Source: Paenibacillus sp. SC116
GTDB taxonomy: Bacteria; Bacillota; Bacilli; Paenibacillales; Paenibacillaceae
Length of the DNA stretch: 64,000 nucleotides
Assembly: GCF_024733555.1 (NCBI RefSeq)
Contig: NZ_JANIOF010000002.1
Location: 248,001-312,000, forward strand
Direction of reading: 5' to 3'
The position numbers and the translations under genes were made by a program. Numbering within the stretch: position 1 is the first letter of the stretch; each line of letters opens with the position of its first letter. The notes below the pieces were generated by a model that saw only the letters and a list, made by a program, of their open reading frames with translations, was not told the DNA's origin and ran no database searches. Shown piece after piece: positions 25,882 through 33,772 of this stretch.

Positions 25882-27369
25882 ATGGATCATTTATCGCAAT
25901 GGCGGCCGGATATCAACTCTTCCGTTCCGCTGTATCAGCAGATTGAAGCTTATATTATCTTAAAAATACAGAGCGGCGAATGGACGCAGGGCATGAAGCT
26001 TCCTTCGCAGCGGGTGTTGGCGAAGCAGTTCGGTGTCAACCGAAGTACGATTGTCGCGGCTATGGATAGACTCATCTCTGCAGGAACGCTAGAAGGGAAT
26101 AGTGGGGGAGGTACGCGAGTAGCTTGTGATGGTGAGGCAGATCTGACTCAGCATGACAGCCAACTAGCTCAACAATCCTTGTTCCCACGCAAGCATTGGA
26201 ATGATTACGTGGAGGATGGCGTGCACTATCCGAACTTACCGCTTGTGCAGACGATAAATCGAATGGAATTCGCACCTCACATTATTCGACTAGGAACGGG
26301 CGAGCTTTCACCGAGTCTGCTGCCAGAGCAGTCTATGCGTCATCTATTTTCTGAAATAGCATCTACTGTGGATACAGTACCACTAAGTTATGAAGAGCCG
26401 TTGGGCTCTTATCAGCTGCGTCGTGAACTATGTCTAGAAATGGAGAGGCGCGGTATTAACGCATCGCCTTCAAATGTGCTCGTTGTATCAGGAGCACTGC
26501 AAGCCTTACAGCTTATTTCGGCAGGATTATTAGAGCGGCAATCGACGATACTATTGGAGAAGCCCTCTTATTTATATTCCATTCATGCGTTTCAATCGGC
26601 AGGGATTCGTCTAGCAGGTGTCCCTATGGATGCAGAAGGCTTGCAAACTTCTGCTTTGGCCCGCTTGAAGCACCTGCGCCAAGCTGTGCTGCTGTATACG
26701 AATCCGACCTATCATAATCCAACTGGAATCGTGATGAGTGAAGCACGGCGAACGCGATTGATGCAGGTATGCAGTCAGATTGGATTGCCCATCTTAGAGG
26801 ATGGTGCATATGAAGAGTTATGGCTGGATCATCAACCACCTGCTTCGTTAAAATCGAGAGATGTGAATGGGCAAGTCCTTTATGTCGGCACGCTTTCGAA
26901 AATAGTTAGCCCTGGATTGAGGATCGGCTGGATTGTAGGTTCAGAGCGAGTGATTGAGCGGTTAGCAGACATTAAAATGCAGACGGATTACGGGTCCAGC
27001 TCCGTGTCGCAGCTTATGGCGTACCATTGGCTTCATTCAGGCTATCATCAACGGCATATGGAACAACTTCGAGCTCATTTGCGTGTGCGGAGAGACTTGA
27101 TGCTGGAGCTGCTGCAGCAGGATTGGCATGACATTGCCACTTGGCAGAAGCCGACTGGCGGTTTCTACATCTGGGTAACTTTGAACGGTGCATTTTCACT
27201 GAGCAAGCTGTTCGAACAGGCACTTGCAGCAGGTATATTGCTGAATGTCGGTACACTTTATGACCGCGGGGCTAGTAGACAGCTGCGACTGTCGTATGCC
27301 TATGCTTCTATCGAGGAAATGAAGTTTGCGATGGGGAAGCTGGCACAGCTCATCCGTTCGTTGGGTTAG
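25882..27369 (+). CDS. MocR family regulator (GntR winged helix plus aminotransferase domain)
   Basis: 495 residues. An N-terminal GntR winged helix (~15-85: VPLYQQIEAYIILKIQSGEWTQGMKLPSQRVLAKQFGVNRSTIVAAMDRL) is joined by a linker to a fold type I aminotransferase-like domain. Visible sites include VLVVSGALQALQLIS, the Asn/Pro-rich YTNPTYHNPTG, and the PLP-lysine region VGTLSKIVSPGLRIGWIVG. These proteins use PLP or an amino-acid adduct as effector. The divergent neighbour is a LysE-type exporter, and the spacer has four matched GGTTG half-sites, so it likely activates or represses export in response to an amino acid. Confidence 0.92.
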   Translation: MDHLSQWRPDINSSVPLYQQIEAYIILKIQSGEWTQGMKLPSQRVLAKQFGVNRSTIVAAMDRLISAGTLEGNSGGGTRVACDGEADLTQHDSQLAQQSLFPRKHWNDYVEDGVHYPNLPLVQTINRMEFAPHIIRLGTGELSPSLLPEQSMRHLFSEIASTVDTVPLSYEEPLGSYQLRRELCLEMERRGINASPSNVLVVSGALQALQLISAGLLERQSTILLEKPSYLYSIHAFQSAGIRLAGVPMDAEGLQTSALARLKHLRQAVLLYTNPTYHNPTGIVMSEARRTRLMQVCSQIGLPILEDGAYEELWLDHQPPASLKSRDVNGQVLYVGTLSKIVSPGLRIGWIVGSERVIERLADIKMQTDYGSSSVSQLMAYHWLHSGYHQRHMEQLRAHLRVRRDLMLELLQQDWHDIATWQKPTGGFYIWVTLNGAFSLSKLFEQALAAGILLNVGTLYDRGASRQLRLSYAYASIEEMKFAMGKLAQLIRSLG

Positions 27370-27420
27370 AACAAGATTGAGGATAGGAAATAATTAGGCT
27401 GCTTGTGGGATTTGATGTGC

Positions 27421-27539
27421 TTAATGTTCGTGTTTTGCTTAGTTTTGATTGTAAATGAGGCTTATAAACCATTTGGTAATATTAAAATCCGAACAAATTA
27501 TGTTTTTTCGTTGACATTAAATCGTATATAAGGTAGCAT
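27421..27539 (+). promoter_or_regulatory. pbuG-type promoter with PurR boxes
   Basis: TTGACA (27511-27516), a 17-nt spacer and TAGCAT (27534-27539) make the promoter. An inverted PurR box TTAATGTTCGTGTTTT lies at 27421-27436; its reverse complement equals the box at 61773. A direct box AAATCCGAACAAAT lies at 27485-27498, close to the Bacillus consensus AWWWCCGAACWWT. No purine riboswitch is present in this 218-nt spacer. Confidence 0.72.
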
Positions 27540-27587
27540 GCATTAAGTAATCCAAGTGTTCTTATCGAAAGGGGCAGCAAAATCCGT

Positions 27588-28883
27588 ATGTTGCAGAATT
27601 GGTTCAAACTTCAGGAAAACGGAACGAATGTCCGCACAGAAGTTACAGCAGGTATGACAACGTTTCTAACGATGGTTTATATCGTTGTCGTCAATCCAGC
27701 TATATTATCATCCGCAGGGGTACCTTTTCAGCAGGTGTTCACGGCGACGGTTATTTCCGCGATTATCGGAACGTTGCTAATGGGCTTGCTTGCTAATCAC
27801 CCAATTGCGATCGCGCCAGGCATGGGCATGAATGCTTACTTTGCTTCTGTCGTCGCTTCGCAAGGCGTAACTTACCAAGTTGTATTCGGCGCTGTATTTT
27901 TGGCTGCTATATTATTCGTCATTTTGACGTTCACGAAGCTGCGCGAGATGTTGATCGCAGCGATTCCGCCGGCATTGAAGTTCGGGATTACGGCGGGAAT
28001 AGGATTGTTTATTGCTTTTCTAGGTTTGAAATCTTCGGGGATTGTGGTTCCGAATGAAGCGACAATGGTTGGCTTCGGAGACCTGCATCAACCGGTTACA
28101 ATTTTGACCTTGCTAGGTCTTCTTGTAACCTTGATCTTGATGGTTCGCAATGTGAAGGGCGCGTTGTTCGTCGGTATGGCTGTTACCGCTATCGCAGGCA
28201 GCTTTATGGGTCTGTTGAACTTTGATGCAGGCGTTGTGTCTTTGCCTTCAGCTCCCGTTTTGTTTGACTTAGATGTACAAGGTGTTTTCACAAATGGCCT
28301 ATATACTGTTGTGTTCGCCTTCTTGCTAGTAACGATTTTCGATACAACGGGTACGATGATTGGTGTCGCTGAGCAGGCGGGCATCATGAAGGACGGCAAG
28401 CTGCCGCGCACGAAGCAGGCGCTTATGGCTGACGCTTTTGCAACAACTGCTGGCTCGGTCATGGGTACAACTCCATGTACAGCGTACATTGAGTCATCCG
28501 CAGGTGTAGCAGCGGGTGGTCGTACAGGTTTGACTACTGTAGTAGTAGCGCTTATGTTCGGGGTATCCTTGTTCTTCGCTCCAGTCATTCAAGCGATATC
28601 TGGCTTACCGGCTATTACGGCACCGGCCTTGATCATCGTAGGCTGCTTTATGATGGATGGCTTGGCACGTATCAAGTGGAATCAGTTCGATGAAGCATTC
28701 CCGGCATTCGCTATTATTGTGAGCATGCCATTGACGTCCAGCATTGCAACAGGTATCGCAATCGGATTTATTACGTATCCGGTGATGAAGCTGTTCAGTG
28801 GCAAAGGACGCGAAGTGCATCCACTGCTTTATATTTTCGGTGTTATCTTTGCGCTGCAAATGGTCTACTTCCCAGCGCATTAA
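27588..28883 (+). CDS. pbuG: Guanine/hypoxanthine permease (NCS2, AzgA/PbuG type)
   Basis: 431-residue membrane protein with about 12-14 hydrophobic helices. AzgA-branch signatures are visible: VRTEVTAGMTTFLTMVYIVVVNPAILSSAGVP at the N-terminus, HPIAIAPGMGMNAYF, FDTTGTMIGVAEQAGIM and GTTPCTAYIESSAGVAAGGRTGLT. It imports guanine and hypoxanthine, possibly adenine, by proton symport. PurR boxes upstream indicate repression by PurR when purines are plentiful. AAAGGGG lies about 12 nt before the ATG. Monocistronic with its own terminator. Its product hypoxanthine route links it to ade elsewhere in the window. Confidence 0.92.
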   Translation: MLQNWFKLQENGTNVRTEVTAGMTTFLTMVYIVVVNPAILSSAGVPFQQVFTATVISAIIGTLLMGLLANHPIAIAPGMGMNAYFASVVASQGVTYQVVFGAVFLAAILFVILTFTKLREMLIAAIPPALKFGITAGIGLFIAFLGLKSSGIVVPNEATMVGFGDLHQPVTILTLLGLLVTLILMVRNVKGALFVGMAVTAIAGSFMGLLNFDAGVVSLPSAPVLFDLDVQGVFTNGLYTVVFAFLLVTIFDTTGTMIGVAEQAGIMKDGKLPRTKQALMADAFATTAGSVMGTTPCTAYIESSAGVAAGGRTGLTTVVVALMFGVSLFFAPVIQAISGLPAITAPALIIVGCFMMDGLARIKWNQFDEAFPAFAIIVSMPLTSSIATGIAIGFITYPVMKLFSGKGREVHPLLYIFGVIFALQMVYFPAH

Positions 28884-28903
28884 TCCAATAAATTGAGCAT
28901 AAT

Positions 28904-28937
28904 GAGCGCTTTCCCTAAGGGGGAGGCGCTTTTTTTA
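28904..28937 (+). terminator. Terminator after the purine permease
   Basis: AGCGC-TTTCCC pairs with GGGGGA-GGCGCT around a short loop and is followed by TTTTTTT. Confidence 0.9.
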
Positions 28938-29097
28938 TTTTCTTTGTTTAAACCTGCTTGGATTTGTTTAAGAAGAGTAGGCGCTTTCGTACTACAAGCA
29001 TGAAAGGTTATTGCTGAACCTGATAAAGGCAGCTTGTGCGGTTATCCATTTTAATGGAATACTTCTTTTTGATAAGGAAAGAAAGTGTGTAGAAGTA

Positions 29098-29124
29098 TCA
29101 ACATTTGTCGAATAATGTCGATAT
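29098..29124 (+). promoter_or_regulatory. Sigma-D-like promoter of the chemoreceptor gene
   Basis: TCAA (29098-29101), a 15-nt spacer and GTCGATAT (29117-29124) resemble the motility sigma factor consensus TAAA-N15-GCCGATAT, with one mismatch in each box. The downstream gene is a chemoreceptor, which is the usual class of target. Confidence 0.62.
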
Positions 29125-29201
29125 ATTACTATAAACCATTTAAGTAATAGAGCATTTCCAGAAAATTAGGAAGTTTCTGATTGGACCAAGGAGGAGTTAC
29201 G

Positions 29202-30959
29202 ATGCGAGGCTTTATTTCCAGAAGTATTGTGGTGAAGTCTGCGTTAAGTATTTTCGCCCTTATTGTTACGCTTACCAGTATTCTTACTGGCTATAGTTAT
29301 GTAGCAGAAAGAGGGATTTACTATAACGAGCTTACGGAATTACATAAGACTTTAACAAAGCAAGTTGAGATTGAATTGGAAGGAATCATAGGTGCAGAAG
29401 CGAAGCTTAACAAACTTGCTCCCGCAGAGTATTTGAAAGACGAGAATATCGAATGGATTAGCGATAACCTAAATAACATGGTTCGAGATGGCTTCATAAG
29501 CAACAGCTACTTGCTGCTGCCTAAAGATGAATTGAAAGATGGCAAGACATACAAAAGACTATTGCATGCTAATACGGAGTTTATAAAAGACAGCGGGGTT
29601 CAGCCAGGGCAATTATACATTCTTCCAGATGAGTGGATGCAAACGGAGGATGAGCTGCTTCGTGACGGCTTTGCTATAAGTGATGTATATCGAGATCTAG
29701 GTGGTAAATGGATTACGACGATGACAACACTTCATAATGAAAAGAAAGAAGTGGTGGCACTATTTGCGGTCGATTTCAATTACGACACGATTGACGCCGA
29801 ACTAGACGCTATTTTGTGGAAGACAGCAGGCGTAGGTGTAGCTGTGGGCTTGGCTATTATGGGTGTAATGATTCTGTTGATTCGTCGTATGGTAGGACCG
29901 CTTAAGCAGTTGACTCAAATATCTCAGGAAGCAGCTCAAGGGGATCTTACGGTATCTGTATCGAATTCATCTAAAGATGAAATTGGTCAGCTTGCACAGT
30001 CCTTCAATCAAATGGTTCAAGCACTGCGTAAAATTACAGCTGATGTAAGGGAGACGACTGAACAAGTTACCGTATCTGCGGAGCAGTTGACGATTATTTC
30101 TGATCAAAATGCTCAATCTGCTCAACATGTTGCAGCAGCGGTTGAGGAAGTGGCGACAGGTTCAAACACACATTTGGCAACCGTTGAAGACAGCAAGATC
30201 GCGATGGAAGAAGTGTCGATCGGGATTCAACGTATCGCGGAGTCGGCTTTGATTGTATCGGAAATGAGCAGCGATGCTTCAGCGACGGTGGAGCAAGGCA
30301 GCGACATGATTAAGCAGACGATTGAACAGATGAATCGTATTCAGGAGGCTGCTCAACAGTCGTCGGAGCAAGCAAATCAATTGGCTGGACAATCGCAGCA
30401 GATTGAGGCTATTGTGTCATCGATTCAGGAAATTGCAGGACAGACGAATTTACTTGCCTTGAATGCCTCAATAGAAGCGGCAAGAGCGGGCGAACATGGA
30501 AGAGGATTTGCTGTCGTGGCACAAGAAGTAAGGAAGCTGGCGGAACAGACAGGTCACGCTGCAGAGCAGATTGGTGCACAGTTACAGAACGTTATCGTTC
30601 AGACGAAACAGTTATCGATAACGATGGAGCGCAGTGCGGGAGAAACACAAGCGGGTACGAAAATTGCACGCGATGCCGGAAAGCAGTTCCAAAGCCTTCA
30701 TGAGGCGGTGCACCGTGTTGCGGAGCACATTCAAGAGGTATCTGCCGCATCAGAAGAGATGTCGGCTGGTACAGAGCAAGTATCGGCTTCCATGAATGGC
30801 TTGGCTGCGATTGCGAAGGATGCTGCTGATAACGCGCAAAGCATTGCCGCTTCTTCGGAAGAGCAGCTGGCAAGTGTAGAAGAGATGGCTAGCACAGCCG
30901 CTTGGCTGGGCAGCAAGATGAAAGAAATGAATGCGGAAATGCAAAAGTTTAAGCTCTAG
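29202..30959 (+). CDS. Methyl-accepting chemotaxis protein
   Basis: 585 residues from the ATG at 29202, with AAGGAGGAG just upstream; the TTG at 29181 lies before that ribosome site. TM1 ~10-30, a periplasm-equivalent sensor domain ~35-205 ([20 protein letters not shown]...[29 protein letters not shown], Cache-like), TM2 ~207-230, HAMP ([24 protein letters not shown]), then the cytoplasmic coiled coil. The signalling tip [40 protein letters not shown] is intact. It binds CheW/CheA and steers swimming toward or away from an unknown ligand. The upstream motility-type promoter agrees. Confidence 0.95.
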   Translation: MRGFISRSIVVKSALSIFALIVTLTSILTGYSYVAERGIYYNELTELHKTLTKQVEIELEGIIGAEAKLNKLAPAEYLKDENIEWISDNLNNMVRDGFISNSYLLLPKDELKDGKTYKRLLHANTEFIKDSGVQPGQLYILPDEWMQTEDELLRDGFAISDVYRDLGGKWITTMTTLHNEKKEVVALFAVDFNYDTIDAELDAILWKTAGVGVAVGLAIMGVMILLIRRMVGPLKQLTQISQEAAQGDLTVSVSNSSKDEIGQLAQSFNQMVQALRKITADVRETTEQVTVSAEQLTIISDQNAQSAQHVAAAVEEVATGSNTHLATVEDSKIAMEEVSIGIQRIAESALIVSEMSSDASATVEQGSDMIKQTIEQMNRIQEAAQQSSEQANQLAGQSQQIEAIVSSIQEIAGQTNLLALNASIEAARAGEHGRGFAVVAQEVRKLAEQTGHAAEQIGAQLQNVIVQTKQLSITMERSAGETQAGTKIARDAGKQFQSLHEAVHRVAEHIQEVSAASEEMSAGTEQVSASMNGLAAIAKDAADNAQSIAASSEEQLASVEEMASTAAWLGSKMKEMNAEMQKFKL

Positions 30960-30970
30960 ACGCAACACAC

Positions 30971-31000
30971 TTGCTTTATCTCATGCAAATCTGCTATACT
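30971..31000 (+). promoter_or_regulatory. Promoter of the serS leader
   Basis: TTGCTT (30971-30976), an 18-nt spacer and TATACT (30995-31000). Transcription would start near 31007, about 245 nt before serS. Confidence 0.7.
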
Positions 31001-31006
31001 CACTCA

Positions 31007-31217
31007 AAATAAACACGACCATTCGCCAGTGAAGAGCATCCAACTCGGAGGCGTTTTCGTTAAGGGAGCTGACCAGCAGGGTACAGCATTCCCCTAAGTT
31101 AACCGGGCCCGCCCGTTATCGCGGAACCAAAGAGGATCGAACCCTAACAAGTTCGGTCAAGTTGGGTGGCACCGCGAGCAGAGAGCTCCTCGTCCCATAC
31201 GGATGAGGGCTCTTTTT
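31007..31217 (+). ncRNA. T-box leader of serS
   Basis: The conserved T-box sequence GGGTGGCACCGCG is at 31164-31176. It is followed by a terminator stem, GAGCTCCTCGTCC pairing with GGATGAGGGCTC, with a T-run ending at 31217. The bulge reads TGGC, whose last base C pairs with a G discriminator, as in tRNA-Ser. The gene behind it is serS. Uncharged tRNA-Ser should stabilise the antiterminator and let transcription proceed. The serine specifier codon in stem I could not be placed with confidence. Confidence 0.92.
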
Positions 31218-31252
31218 GTTTTTTACACAACAAGAGAAGGAGTGTGCGGTGT

Positions 31253-32536
31253 ATGTTGGATCTGCAATGGTTACGGATGAATGCAAATGAGGTGCAGCAA
31301 GTTGCGGAGCAGAAAGGGATCGAGATTGATATTGCTGCTCTATTAGAGATGGACGTGCAAAGGCGAGAGCTACTTCAACAGGTAGAGGTGCTCCGCCAGC
31401 AGCGCAATGAGCAGTCGAAGTATGTAGGCAAGCTTATTCAAACTGGGGAGCATGTGCAAGCAGAGCAAGTGAAGCAGCAGGTAAGGGCGATGAATGAACG
31501 CTTGTCGATGCTGGAGGAAGAGCTTGAGCAAGTGCGGATGAAGTTGGAAAAGGGAATGTTGTATGTACCCAATATTGTGTCGCCTGATACGCCTCAGGGG
31601 CGCTCGGATGCGGACAATGTGGAGGTGAAGCGAGTAGGAACACCCGAAGCCCCAACGTTCAAGCTGCGAGATCATATGGAGCTTGGTGAATTGCACGATA
31701 TGATTGATATTCCTCGTGGTGTCAAGACAGCGGGAACTCGTCATTACTATTTAAAAGGGGCAGGTGTGCTGCTTCATCGTGCGGTACAGCAGCTAGCACT
31801 TGATCTGCTTATGCAGCGCGGCTTTACACCGTTAGAGGTTCCGCTTATGGCACGTACGGCTGCCATGATGAATACGGGTTTCTTCCCAACAGGACAGGAT
31901 CAGTCGTATGCAATTGTGGATGAGGATCAATGGCTAGTGGGAACATCGGAAGTGCCACTAGTTGCTTACTACAGCAATGAGATTGTAGATGTGAGTGAGC
32001 CAATTCGCTTGGCAGCTGCATCGACTTGTTTCCGCAGTGAAGTAGGCTCCGCAGGTAAGGATGTGCACGGTTTATATCGAGTGCACCAATTCGCCAAAGT
32101 GGAGCAGGTCGTCATTTGCAAGGCAGATCGGGCATTGGCAGAGCTGCTGCATCAAGAGATTACTGCGCACGCTGAGGAAATTGTACAACTGTTGGAGCTT
32201 CCTTATCGGATGCTTGCTGTGTGCACGGGAGACATGGCGCAGAAGACATACAAGCAGTTCGATATTGAGACTTGGATGCCAAGTCGGCAAGCCTATGGGG
32301 AGACGCATTCGTCGTCGAACTTGCTGGACTTCCAGGCGCGGCGGTCTGGCATTCGCTATCGGGATGCAGAGGGGAACTTGCAATTTGCCTATACGCTGAA
32401 CAATACGGCGGTTGCTACGCCGCGCATCTTGATTCCACTGTTGGAGAACCATCAAGATGAGGATGGAGGGATACACATCCCGCAAGCGCTGCGCCCATAT
32501 ATGAATGGGTTAGCTTACTTGGCGCCATCACAATAA
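31253..32536 (+). CDS. serS: Seryl-tRNA synthetase
   Basis: 427 residues from the ATG at 31253 (AAGGAG about 10 nt before). It charges tRNA-Ser with serine. An N-terminal antiparallel coiled-coil arm (~30-100: RELLQQVEVLRQQRNEQSKYVG...MLEEELEQVRMKLE) grips the tRNA long arm. The class II core has motif 2 in TCFRSEVGSAGKDVHGLYRVHQFAKVE and motif 3 near the C-terminus (NTAVATPRILIPLLENHQDEDG). The serine pocket TSEVPL is present. The longer open frame into the leader is only the T-box terminator region read through. Regulated by the T-box leader. Confidence 0.96.
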   Translation: MLDLQWLRMNANEVQQVAEQKGIEIDIAALLEMDVQRRELLQQVEVLRQQRNEQSKYVGKLIQTGEHVQAEQVKQQVRAMNERLSMLEEELEQVRMKLEKGMLYVPNIVSPDTPQGRSDADNVEVKRVGTPEAPTFKLRDHMELGELHDMIDIPRGVKTAGTRHYYLKGAGVLLHRAVQQLALDLLMQRGFTPLEVPLMARTAAMMNTGFFPTGQDQSYAIVDEDQWLVGTSEVPLVAYYSNEIVDVSEPIRLAAASTCFRSEVGSAGKDVHGLYRVHQFAKVEQVVICKADRALAELLHQEITAHAEEIVQLLELPYRMLAVCTGDMAQKTYKQFDIETWMPSRQAYGETHSSSNLLDFQARRSGIRYRDAEGNLQFAYTLNNTAVATPRILIPLLENHQDEDGGIHIPQALRPYMNGLAYLAPSQ

Positions 32537-32626
32537 TCGTGATGTAGCATAAAAGAGTTAATGTGGAGCCTAGAGGGGATTATACTGGGCCAATTCCTTC
32601 ACTTGAGTGCATAAAACATGATGGCT

Positions 32627-32809
32627 TGGACAAAAGTGCATCTATTTTAAGTCGAAACGATCCTTTTGCGATAGATAAGGACAAAAGTGCAGTTATTTTT
32701 CTCGATTATGCATCTGAGAAGGTAAAGGAAGCCTAAATAAATGTATTTTTGACGATAATCTCTGAAATAAGCCTATTTTCAGATGAAATAACTGCATAAT
32801 TGTCACTAA
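32627..32809. repeat. Dispersed ~180-bp intergenic repeat, copy A
   Basis: Begins TGGACAAAAGTGCA and ends ATAATTGTCACTAA. It matches 46824-47005 over its whole length, with about one net indel and scattered substitutions. Inside, GGACAAAAGTGCAGTTATTT is mirrored near the right end by AAATAACTGCATAATTGTC, so the unit has inverted ends. No coding potential. It fits a MITE-like or structured intergenic element. Confidence 0.85.
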
Positions 32810-32918
32810 ACTAAACAAGGAGCTTTATACTGATGAAGTTCTGTTAGTTCGTCAGCTTAATTAGCTCGGCTGGCTCTAATTCTTCCACTATCTGATTTCA
32901 ATTAAAAGAGTGACCAAA

Positions 32919-33005
32919 AGAGGCTGTCTCTTACAGGTACAGTGATCTAAAAAGTTAGTATGGTCTAACTTAATAAAGGTACTGTGCATCGTAGGAGCAG
33001 CCTCT
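32919..33005. repeat. Nested inverted-repeat hairpin, possible IS remnant or terminator
   Basis: AGAGGCTG (32919-32926) pairs with CAGCCTCT (32998-33005). Inside, ACAGT pairs with ACTGT, and AAGTTAG (32952-32958) with CTAACTT (32965-32971). GAGGCTGTCTC-type ends are seen at several insertion-sequence termini, but no transposase is present. The remaining spacer bases 32537-33075 hold only this hairpin and repeat copy A. Confidence 0.55.
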
Positions 33006-33075
33006 AACATCTAGCGCTTCTAATCCTATAAAAATGAATATGAATATAGCTGCTTTTCAACAGCACATTGATCAA

Positions 33076-33417
33076 TTAATGCTCCACCGCTTCGGTTTTC
33101 ACTGCAGGGCCTTTGGAGGACTTCACATCATAAGTTGCATGTGCAGAACTGATTACATAATCCGGCTTCGGCTTGCCACGGTTTTGACGATGTCCTTCGA
33201 TATGAGCTTCGCTCGTCTCCCAGCCTTTCCAGGCTGCTTCTGATTCCCAACGGATGAGCACAATAATTTCCTCGTCACCACGACGAACTCGTTTAACCAG
33301 AACACTAAGATCGATAAATCCTGGAGAATGCTCGATAATGCCCGGTCCTGTAAAATGGTCTACAATTTGCTGGGAAAAGCCTTCTTTTACAACGATCGTT
33401 TTCGTCTCGATAAACAT
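33076..33417 (-). CDS. Antibiotic-biosynthesis-monooxygenase fold protein, heme-degrading type (HmoA/IsdG-like)
   Basis: 113 residues from the ATG at 33417 (CAGGGAG upstream); an earlier ATG at 33438 is less likely. The ferredoxin-like ABM fold is recognised from IVVKEGFSQQIVDHFTGPGIIEHSPGFIDLSVLVKRVRRGDEEIIVLIRWESEAAWKGWETSEAHIEGH. The Trp and His (WKGW...AHIEGH) sit where IsdG-type enzymes hold heme, but the catalytic Asn near the N-terminus of IsdG is not evident. A perfect Fur box 44-62 bp upstream ties it to iron limitation, which supports a heme-iron release role. Monocistronic. The tail NRGKPKPDY is shared with HmoA-type proteins. Confidence 0.85.
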   Translation of the reverse strand: MFIETKTIVVKEGFSQQIVDHFTGPGIIEHSPGFIDLSVLVKRVRRGDEEIIVLIRWESEAAWKGWETSEAHIEGHRQNRGKPKPDYVISSAHATYDVKSSKGPAVKTEAVEH

Positions 33418-33460
33418 AGGTACACGCTCCCTGAACATAATGAAAACATATCCCTATTAT

Positions 33461-33479
33461 ATTGATAATCATTATCAAT
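33461..33479. promoter_or_regulatory. Perfect Fur box
   Basis: ATTGATAATCATTATCAAT is a perfect 9-1-9 palindrome matching the Fur consensus. It lies in the promoter region of the heme monooxygenase-like gene on the minus strand. Iron-loaded Fur would repress that gene. Confidence 0.92.
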
Positions 33480-33673
33480 TACAAGGGTGAGAGATAGCGG
33501 TATCTCATGCAGTTGCTGTTATACCATCTATCACCTTAATATACCAATAAGAGGATACTATTTCCGCTAGGGTTGTTGAAAAGGTAGGAGTATACTGATA
33601 TAGGTACATCTTGTATATGTAATTCCATACATCCTTTTTAGAATAATTATGAAATGATGGGATAAGCGGATAG

Positions 33674-33695
33674 CGCTGCATAAATAGGTGCAGCG
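33674..33695 (+). other. Hairpin upstream of the amino-acid permease gene
   Basis: CGCTGCA-N8-TGCAGCG is a perfect 7-bp stem about 80 nt before the permease start, with no T-run. It may be a leader hairpin. The rest of 33480-33772 shows a small dyad GAGATA-N4-TATCTC near 33490 and nothing else that I can support. Confidence 0.45.
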
Positions 33696-33772
33696 TCATT
33701 CTATATGCATACAGGACATGCCAAACAAATTGACAACTTAGATTAACAAACAGAAAGGGAGCTTGGACATCA

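Noticed and set aside
27370-27587. Possible purine riboswitch before the permease
   Set aside because: The GTTTCTACC and TAAA loop hallmarks are absent on both strands; only PurR boxes are seen.
28088-28588. 166-codon minus-strand frame inside the purine permease gene
   Set aside because: Shadow of a conserved membrane protein; no start signal.
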